From Sipunculus nudus (taxonomy: Eukaryota > Annelida > Sipuncula > Golfingiida > Sipunculidae), in NCBI GenBank assembly GCA_026874595.1, contig CM049314.1:14068729-14132728 (forward strand): DNA of 64,000 nt. Direction: 5' to 3'. A program made the position numbers and the translations under genes. Positions 59,601-64,000 of the stretch are shown one piece after another. Within the stretch, counting starts at the first letter, position 1, and each line of letters begins with the position of its first letter. Below the pieces are notes generated by a model. The model was given only the letters and a program-made list of their open reading frames with translations, was not told where the DNA came from and searched no databases.

Positions 59601-62536
59601 CTTGAGTGTTACTTAAATCTTCAGTCCTTGAAGCTGAATAACAACGCCATGAACAAAATGACCACGGGCCACATCGTCAACCTCATGTCCAACGATGTCA
59701 ACAGGTTCGATCTGGTAAGTGTGAACTGTTATGACCTGAAGAATTATTGATTAATTTCATGAATCGACTATACAGCGTTCATAGTTTGATTAAATTCTGT
59801 ATAATCTAGGGCTGTATAAATATATCGATATGAATCGATACACAATGTCGATACGATAACCGAAATGCGTTGCATGCTGTATTGGTCGTATCGATTGCTT
59901 GCTAATGAATAGCATTCTAACTATAACTTTACATATAACCATGACATATTATAAATCTAAATGCACTGCAGCCTATATATTTGTTGCTTTGGCTTTTAAG
60001 ATTTGTTAATAAATGTATATACACATGCACGTCAGTACTTCCATGACAAGCAGGCGCATGTGAGCGATAATAGGAGAATGATAATAACGTTTCTCTTTAT
60101 TAATGAAACTTATATTCACATCACATATTGCCTCAAGGAACAGGGTACATTCACGTTTATATCCTATCTTTATATATGTCATTTAATCTCTAATTTTTTT
60201 AACGGTCATAGGTTACTCGGAACTCCCGCCTTCAACATCAGATGTCAAATAAATGGTTAAAGCCTGGGGACAAATCCTGTACAAACAGGAGAGTGACTAA
60301 TGGGATTCATATTCACAGAATTATACAAAACTGTGTAATTACATGACATAAAAAAACAGCCTATGATCTTCACCACCGAATGAAATAAAATATGTTTGTG
60401 CGGGGGGCAGGGGATCCTAGTGCTCAAAGAAGTAATTAAAAGCAACTGATTGGTTTATTCATTTAATATCAAGCTTAAGCTGCTTAAGTGCATAGCATAC
60501 TAAATATGTTGTATGTTAAAAAAAATACATATAAAAACAAGAAACAGAGCTTTTTTTAAGAAATGATATACAAAGAAAAAGAAACGTATCGTCAATACGT
60601 ATCAGTATCAAATTAACTGTATCGCAATACGTATTGTACCGGAAGAGGCGGACCGATACCCAGCCCTAGTATAGTTGATATGTATTATAGAATATACCGT
60701 GATATTTTAGAGAAGGCAGGTTTCTTCATTTTAAAATGATGAGGATGATAAATTGGTAAGTAGTGATCTAATCTGCAAAAATTTTACAACAGAATCCGCT
60801 GTTTGAAAAAGTTATATCAATATTAAAATTCCAATTTTATTATTGTACTTTTCTCTTGTTTAGATATCCTAAAAAATACAGTACCCACCTTCAAATGCTT
60901 TAACAGAATAACTGCAACTGGTATTATTTGCTTTTTGAATGAATTGTAAAATATAAATTTGGATGCACCAAATGAATTCATGTTGAATCATTACCTGTAC
61001 AGTTCAGTGCATCAGTATTTTTAATCATCCATACATCTGTATAATATTTACTTTCCACCAATAAAATATTAAGGGACCTATTCACATACCAGGCATGTTA
61101 AAATATCCAAGAAATAAAATGTTTTCTCATTAATACATTACTATAAATACCAGTGCTTAATGCTGAAATTGTATACAAGATGGAACTCTGGTACATAAGG
61201 TGGAAAAAGCTTGCACTGGGCCTGATTTGTGGTGCCAAACATAAACAGCACATGCCACCTGGTGGCATTACTGTGCAACTTTACAAATGATGATTTTTCA
61301 ATCTGCCGATGGGTGTTTCTTCTTTGCTTCTTCATTAATTTTACATCTCCTTCTTTTGGATTTGCAACACACATGAAGATTGGACCTCTGTTTATGCAGT
61401 GTTGTCATGGTAAACAGGCACACATGGACTGTATTAATTAACACAAGATATAGGAAGTCCAGGTGGTGAGACAGTGTAGCTGGGAAATGTCTGTATTCAC
61501 CCAAAATGAACTAATACTAATAGTATTAGAAAATATACATAATATGCAAATATCCTTTAACCAGTGAAATTTTGGGGTATGACATGACCTAGCAATTTTC
61601 AAATCATACATAGAAGACACAAAAAGGTTCAAAATATAATATTCCCCATTATCACTTCCAATGAAAGTGATATTCATAAATTCATAGTCCCAGTATACTT
61701 GGAGTTGAAACAAATATGCAACACAAACAATCTGAAATATTTTTCTTCCATTAAATACATTATAAAGAAATAAATTAGGTTATTGCTACCATTATTACTG
61801 AGAAAATTTTCAATGTATCTTCGCTTAGCCAACATCCATACCATCCTACCTCACTTAAACTCAATAGCATCCTAACACATTGAATACTGCCATCATATAT
61901 TGTTAGTGGAAATGTAGGGGAGAGAGTCAAGGTAAGATTTAAGTAGCTTGCACTCATTTACATCAATTCTTGTATTATGTGATATATATGTGCATATTCA
62001 GTAACAATAAAACATCTCAAACAAATAAGCTAGCAGTGAAGGGACTTGCCTCTATATGAAGTGGCAGATACAAACTGGTGTGAACCTATCAGTGCATCAC
62101 AGGCAAATTAGTTACACCTCCAAGAAACCTTAGAGTTTATCATGAGCCTTATGCATATAAAACCTGAATCTAGAAGGCTTTACAATAACATAGCATCCTT
62201 GTAATTTGGTTATCTTCATCCTCATTTAAAAGACCACCAGGATGTGGACATTCTGCAGATGTACGTAGTACTCAGTTAAAGTAGCACAAAAGATGGCGAT
62301 GGTTACCTCCAATAAAAAAATATTTTTAACAAAGTATTTAGTGTAAAGTCAATGAGTTACGTATGGTTTCAGACCACCGTGTTCATGCACTATCTGTGGC
62401 TGGCTCCCCTTCAAGCGATCGTCATCCTGGTGCTCCTCTGGCTGATGATGGGTCCGGCGTGTCTGGCGGGGTTTGCGATGCTCCTCTTGCTCATACCGAT
62501 GCAGAGCGTCATGAGCAAACTGTTTGCTAAATTCAG
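31023..62536 (+). CDS. ABCC4-like: ABCC-family (MRP4-like) ABC transporter, 5' part of gene, 6 coding exons
   Basis: Plasma-membrane ATP-driven exporter of organic anions by family. Coding exons are 31023-31096, 37083-37196, 37738-37855, 38520-38735, 59625-59714 and 62373-62536, all with AG/GT borders, giving one frame of 258 codons plus 2 bases that continues outside the window. There is no extra N-terminal TMD0 domain, as in the short ABCC4-type members. Visible are the cytoplasmic N-terminus ([18 protein letters not shown]), helices 1-2 of the first membrane domain ([31 protein letters not shown]), the coupling segment [18 protein letters not shown], and helices 3-4 ([15 protein letters not shown] onward). 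Both ATP-binding domains lie downstream. Family length is about 1,300 residues. Subfamily is likely but not proven. Confidence 0.94.
31097..32945. other. ABCC intron 1, 5' part
   Basis: A long G-run at 31390-31430, a TA-rich run near 31530, and from 31900 to 32520 decayed direct repeats with phrases such as ATAACTTTTGAAGTATTGCA near 31919, 32285 and 32422 (spacing roughly 130-140 bases late in the series). No gene. Confidence 0.5.
32946..36084 (+). mobile_element. 3.1-kb Helitron/Helentron-like nonautonomous element, copy 1 (uninterrupted)
   Basis: Related along its length to 51155-56530, same orientation. The 5' end TTTTTAGCTCAGCTGACTAT and the next bases form a hairpin (AGCTCAGCTGA with TCATCTGAGCT, 10 of 11 pairs). 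The 3' end has the palindrome GACCCATGGGTC followed by CCTTG and a T-run. Terminal hairpins, T-run insertion site and internal tandem duplication (a ~680-bp unit starting at 33103 and 33781) resemble HINE/Helentron-type elements. No Rep/helicase gene. It lies in ABCC intron 1. The repeat pair is certain; the class is inference. Confidence 0.7.
36085..37082. other. ABCC intron 1, 3' part, nothing recognised
   Basis: AT-rich unique-looking sequence ending with a strong T-rich acceptor (TATTTTTTTCAG). Confidence 0.5.
37083..37196 (+). CDS. ABCC4-like: ABCC exon 2
   Basis: Completes the split Cys codon and encodes [20 protein letters not shown], then LEVP-like [32 protein letters not shown] is the conserved ABCC N-terminal pattern. 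Donor GTGAGT, phase 2. Confidence 0.92.
37197..37737. other. ABCC intron 2, nothing recognised
   Basis: AT-rich; no element or exon seen. Confidence 0.6.
37738..37855 (+). CDS. ABCC4-like: ABCC exon 3
   Basis: Encodes [20 protein letters not shown], then [27 protein letters not shown] and the first membrane helix are standard for ABCC. Phase 2-0. Confidence 0.93.
37856..38519. other. ABCC intron 3, nothing recognised
   Basis: AT-rich; no element or exon seen. Confidence 0.6.
38520..38735 (+). CDS. ABCC4-like: ABCC exon 4
   Basis: Encodes [18 protein letters not shown], then [20 protein letters not shown] and the helix 2-3 region ending [18 protein letters not shown] and R-A---LIY-K are ABCC hallmarks. 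Phase 0-0; joins exactly to the exon 20.9 kb downstream. Confidence 0.95.
38736..40624. other. ABCC intron 4, first part, nothing recognised
   Basis: No exon or clear element. Near 40500-40610 there are AAGTCC/GAGTCC-type short repeats that may belong to an old element interrupted by the MITE that follows; related phrases reappear near 41110-41210. Confidence 0.4.
40625..40914. mobile_element. MITE with AGGTATGGTTCTCAGGCAC inverted ends (copy 2)
   Basis: The left end AAGGTATGGTTCTCAGGCAC (40639 on) and right end GTGCCTGAGAACCATACCTT (near 40878-40897) are inverted repeats. The A-rich extension reaches TTAAGGC and GCCTAAG. Inside, both ends carry GCGGGCGG-type GC boxes. Homologous to 6261-6599 in inverse orientation. 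No coding capacity. Confidence 0.8.
40915..44810. other. ABCC intron 4 sequence with a short direct duplication
   Basis: Mostly AT-rich and unrecognised. Two related blocks near 42194-42296 and 42316-42440 share GGAATTAGCAA, GGTAGAGACTT, ACTGGTCA and TCCAGCTCAGCAGTCA in the same order, a diverged tandem duplication. Confidence 0.45.
44811..45080. mobile_element. hAT-like MITE with CAGGGCTTGACATTAACT ends (copy 1)
   Basis: CAGGGCTTGACATTAACT at 44811 is matched by AGTTAATGTTGAGCCCTG ending at 45080 (one mismatch). The interior has repeated TTGCCC/GGGCAA motifs, including the perfect 20-base palindrome ACTTGCCCAATTGGGCAAGT near 44973. The target duplication is obscured by TA-rich flanks. Copy 2 is at 63291-63683. 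Confidence 0.8.
45111..46078. mobile_element. mariner-like MITE, 968 bp, TA target duplication
   Basis: The ends CTGTGGTAGTGGTTAATTTG and CAAAACCACTTCCACAG are inverted repeats flanked by TA on both sides (45109-45110 and 46079-46080). TA duplication with CTGTGG ends suggests Tc1/mariner-type mobilisation. It contains AATTTTCGTGC/GCGCGAAAAAT near the ends and no transposase. Confidence 0.75.
46079..47594. other. ABCC intron 4 sequence, nothing recognised
   Basis: AT-rich, no gene or element recognised. Confidence 0.45.
48158..49095 (-). pseudogene. reverse transcriptase domain of the non-LTR element (broken)
   Basis: Visible motifs: [18 protein letters not shown] (fingers), [27 protein letters not shown] (motif A, with Glu-Thr where Asp-Thr/Ile is usual), [16 protein letters not shown] (motif B), KYADDTEL (catalytic YADD), [11 protein letters not shown] (motif D) and VKYLGV. 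In-frame TAA at 48557-48559 and a TAG after VSRLQMV (about 48155) break it. Catalytic YADD is intact but the protein cannot be made whole. Confidence 0.88.
49430..50228 (-). pseudogene. APE-type endonuclease domain of the non-LTR element (broken)
   Basis: Motifs in order: [24 protein letters not shown] (catalytic Glu), [29 protein letters not shown] (catalytic Asp/Asn), [11 protein letters not shown] and, one frame over, [10 protein letters not shown] (catalytic Asp-His). An in-frame TGA near 49911 and a frameshift near 49495 inactivate it. Confidence 0.85.
50251..51154. other. ABCC intron 4 sequence with a tRNA-like (SINE-type) remnant
   Basis: 50791-50865 reads as a degraded tRNA-like head: TGGCTTGAGGTAGAGCACAG (A-box and D-arm), a loop with CTCATAG, then TTCTGGGTTGAATCTCAGCC (B-box lacking the CG). 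It fits an old tRNA-derived SINE. The rest is unrecognised. Confidence 0.4.
53358..55631 (+). mobile_element. Helitron-like nonautonomous element with tandem core, nested in copy 2
   Basis: Starts TC after an A (GTA|TCGCC) and ends CTAG before a T (CTAG|TTTAAC), the Helitron TC...CTRR, A/T pattern. Thirteen bases separate the 3' end from a perfect hairpin GGCACC-TGC-GGTGCC (55604-55618). The 5' end also has a perfect hairpin CCAGAC-ATA-GTCTGG (53361-53375). TCTGG(A/G)GATACTATGG occurs at both ends in direct orientation. The core is about 5.5 tandem units of ~330 bp. A (GCC)n run lies near 53401 and a G-run near 55571. No Rep/helicase. Confidence 0.8.
53640..55420 (+). repeat. tandem repeat core with alternating ~325/336-bp units
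   Basis: The landmark GCCACC occurs at 53686, 54012, 54348, 54671, 55007 and 55332, giving spacings of 326, 336, 323, 336 and 325. Longer units carry an extra ACATTTATAACC after the AACAGT box. Units therefore alternate, forming a ~660-bp higher-order repeat inside the Helitron-like element. Confidence 0.88.
56640..56850. mobile_element. SINE-like repeat (tRNA-derived remnant)
   Basis: A B-box-like GGTTTGATCC at 56674 is followed by the phrases GGTTTTCCCTGGGTTCTCC and AGTTTCCTCCACCC, and a tail AAGAGGGCCTTGATAAGTTA. This layout is common in tRNA-derived SINEs of molluscs and other invertebrates. Head incomplete; no target duplication found. Confidence 0.4.
56851..58012. other. ABCC intron 4 sequence, low complexity in part
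   Basis: CTGTCTGTCTGT-type runs at 57350-57420, and two related phrases (GTCTCCAAATGTCATAATG near 57608 and GTCTCCACATGTCATAGTG near 57681) hinting at an old tandem repeat. No gene. Confidence 0.4.
58013..58466. repeat. dispersed repeat, copy 2 (pair with 28849-29289)
   Basis: Homologous in the same orientation to the copy in the ABCC 5' flank; carries an extra ATTTGCAAAG-type insertion near 58260. Class unknown. Confidence 0.85.
58467..59624. other. ABCC intron 4, last part, nothing recognised
   Basis: AT-rich, ending in TTAAATCTTCAG before the exon. Confidence 0.5.
59625..59714 (+). CDS. ABCC4-like: ABCC exon 5
   Basis: 30 codons: [20 protein letters not shown], then [23 protein letters not shown] is the most conserved segment of the first membrane domain of ABCC proteins and lies in the intracellular loop that meets the nucleotide-binding domain. 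Donor GTAAGT. Confidence 0.97.
59799..60676. mobile_element. hAT-like nonautonomous element, 862 bp (59807-60668)
   Basis: TAGGGCTGTATAAATATATC at 59807 and GACCGATACCCAGCCCTA ending at 60668 are inverted ends, with ATCGATAC/GTATCG-type repeats below each end. The flanks GTATAATC and GTATAGTT (6 of 8 identical) fit an 8-bp duplication. No transposase. Same TAGGGCTG terminus as the element at 1385-1774, but a different interior. Confidence 0.75.
60677..62372. other. ABCC intron 5, second part, nothing certain
   Basis: AT-rich. GACCTATTCACATACC near 61076 recalls the start of the 28849/58013 repeat but the match does not continue clearly. No gene. Confidence 0.4.
62373..62536 (+). CDS. ABCC4-like: ABCC exon 6 (last in window)
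   Basis: Encodes [18 protein letters not shown], then the helix pair [20 protein letters not shown] and [14 protein letters not shown] plus two bases of an Arg/Ser codon before GTGAGC. F-H-LW-GPLQ--------W---G-----G--------P-Q are ABCC hallmarks. The next exon is beyond the window. Confidence 0.96.
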
Positions 62537-62558
62537 GTGAGCTTCTAGAGAATGTAAA

Positions 62559-62942
62559 TACTGTGGTTGGCTTCATATTCACGAGGTCAAAATTTTGCAA
62601 TTTTCATTTTTCTTTGTTTTGTGATGGTTTCATTTTCACCATGACGCCTAACAATAACCTAAAGCATGTCCATTATCATTTGAATTAATTATGTTAAATA
62701 ATGAGTGCAAAATCGTAACACATGGACAGGGACCCAAGTGAGCAACAAAATAGTAGAAATTACTTTTCATTATTGTCAGATAATATGAACCATTTGATAT
62801 CATTTATAATAGCAGTCCTTTTTCTTTTTGACCTAGATTCAATGTTGGAGCCTCTTTTTCACAAAGGTTTTATTTTCATGATATTTTCCTTTCACATAAA
62901 AAGCAAATTTGAACCCTCATGAACAGAATATCAACCACAGTA
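62559..62942. mobile_element. mariner-like MITE, 380 bp, with TA duplication
   Basis: The element 62561-62940 begins CTGTGGTTGGCTTCATATTC and ends GAATATCAACCACAG, flanked by TA at 62559-62560 and 62941-62942. Its interior is homologous to the decayed MITE at 30399-30797. It starts only 24 bases after the exon 6 donor. Confidence 0.8.
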
Positions 62943-63290
62943 CATGTATATATAAATTAACAAGGGCTGTAAAGGGTTCTGAAATACTTGAGCCTGGGTA
63001 ATTATTTCCAAGTACAGAATGTGAGTGTTTGCATTGGTCTGCATTTAGAGATATTAATCCTGCTATTCATGTAGTTATTAATTATGCCTGCAATGTTCAT
63101 TATCAATTGATTATATTTATTATGATCTATTAATGATTTATTATTAAGGTTTCTCCACATTTAAGTTTCAAAGCATCTCACAAGTTGCATTACTAGATTA
63201 AGATACTTACAATCTCTAGTTAAATTTGGTAGAAATAAACTAGACAAAAAAAATAGCGATAGGACCCTTAGGATTTTGCTGCCTACTGAA
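62943..63290. other. ABCC intron 6 sequence, nothing recognised
   Basis: AT-rich; no exon or element seen. Confidence 0.5.
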
Positions 63291-63683
63291 CAGGGCTTGA
63301 CTATAACAGTTTAACAATTACTCTGGGCTAGTTAAACTATCAGCAAATAGTGATAGGTCTACCAAACGTGGGATCTCACTTGCCCAACTGCCACACAAAG
63401 CCTAGAAACCTAACCAGTCTTAAGGTGGCCATTTTCTTTCCTGGAGAAATGAAATTTTATTGTAAATTACTGTCTTAATTACCTGTACGTTTTTGCAGAT
63501 AAACGTCTGACTATGTTTATCATTGTAAAATAATCATGCATGTGGGAAACACACATGCATGTGTGTTTGTGGCTGCAATCATTGACTTTAGTAAGGCAAG
63601 TAAAAATTTTTGTGATGCAAGTAAAAGCCAGATGTTACTTGCCCTACTGGGCAAGTTCTATTGAATGTGAATGTTGAGCCCTG
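63291..63683. mobile_element. hAT-like MITE with CAGGGCTTGAC ends (copy 2)
   Basis: CAGGGCTTGACTATAACAG at 63291 and GAATGTTGAGCCCTG ending at 63683, related to 44811-45080. The ACTTGCCCTACTGGGCAAGT near-palindrome is conserved. CTGAA occurs directly on both flanks (63286-63290 and 63684-63688). Confidence 0.75.
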
Positions 63684-64000
63684 CTGAAGGCAGTGATCTC
63701 CACACATGTACATTAAAACTCAAGAAAACACAAGATTTTTCCATCAGATAAATTCATGATCATTACGGCTCATTATGGCTATATTTATCCTCAGTCCACA
63801 AAAGTGCCACTTGTCTTTTGGCTTCGGTGATTCGTTTCATTAAAATTTGCTTATAGTCTTTCATTTTTCCATTGTTTTCAAGCAGAATGAGTCATGTACA
63901 TATTACATCCTTATCTTTAAATGTTCATGTACATATTCAAATTGACAGTATCAAGTTAGTCATGCAGAGGGTTGCTGTGTAAAATTTCAGTGGTTGTTCT
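63684..64000. other. ABCC intron 6, end of window
   Basis: No exon or element recognised. Confidence 0.5.

Overview
The window is eukaryotic nuclear DNA. Genes are split by GT-AG introns, the sequence is AT-rich, and most of it is introns, satellites and mobile elements. The gene families and the style of the repeats (many MITEs, Helitron-like elements with tandem cores, long minisatellites) suggest a marine invertebrate, most likely a mollusc such as a bivalve. That placement is inference; no species marker is visible.

Layout: (1) Bases 1-23 look like the 3' end of a tRNA (threonine-type acceptor) followed by a T-run. (2) 536-12653, + strand: the last 11 coding exons (577 codons plus stop) of a sodium/solute cotransporter of the SLC5A (SGLT) family. 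All exon junctions keep frame. The N-terminal ~100 residues lie upstream of the window. (3) 13884-15965: a 31-bp satellite of about 67 units. (4) 20306-21163, + strand: an intact single-exon class A GPCR of 285 residues. (5) 21164-30900: intergenic, with a Mutator-like element (9-bp target duplication) and dispersed repeats. (6) 31023-62536, + strand: the first six coding exons (about 258 codons) of an ABC transporter of the ABCC (MRP4-like) family, ending at a donor, so the gene continues past the window. Its introns are large (one is 20.9 kb) and hold Helitron-type elements, hAT-like, mariner-like and other MITEs, a decayed non-LTR retrotransposon on the minus strand, and SINE-like sequence.

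The two transporters and the GPCR share no visible operon-like or pathway link; they are simply neighbours on the + strand.

The most unusual signal is inside the SLC5A gene. Two independent minisatellites have grown out of exon edges. A 38-bp unit repeated seven times sits immediately before one exon, and each unit carries a copy of that exon's acceptor and first bases. A 65-bp unit repeated about 59 times sits immediately after another exon, and each unit carries a copy of that exon's last ~30 bases and its donor. The gene therefore presents long arrays of decoy splice sites in perfect register with the real ones. A second clean result is a Helitron-like insertion (53358-55631) in one of two copies of a 3.1-kb repeat; the other copy, 18 kb away, preserves an empty site.
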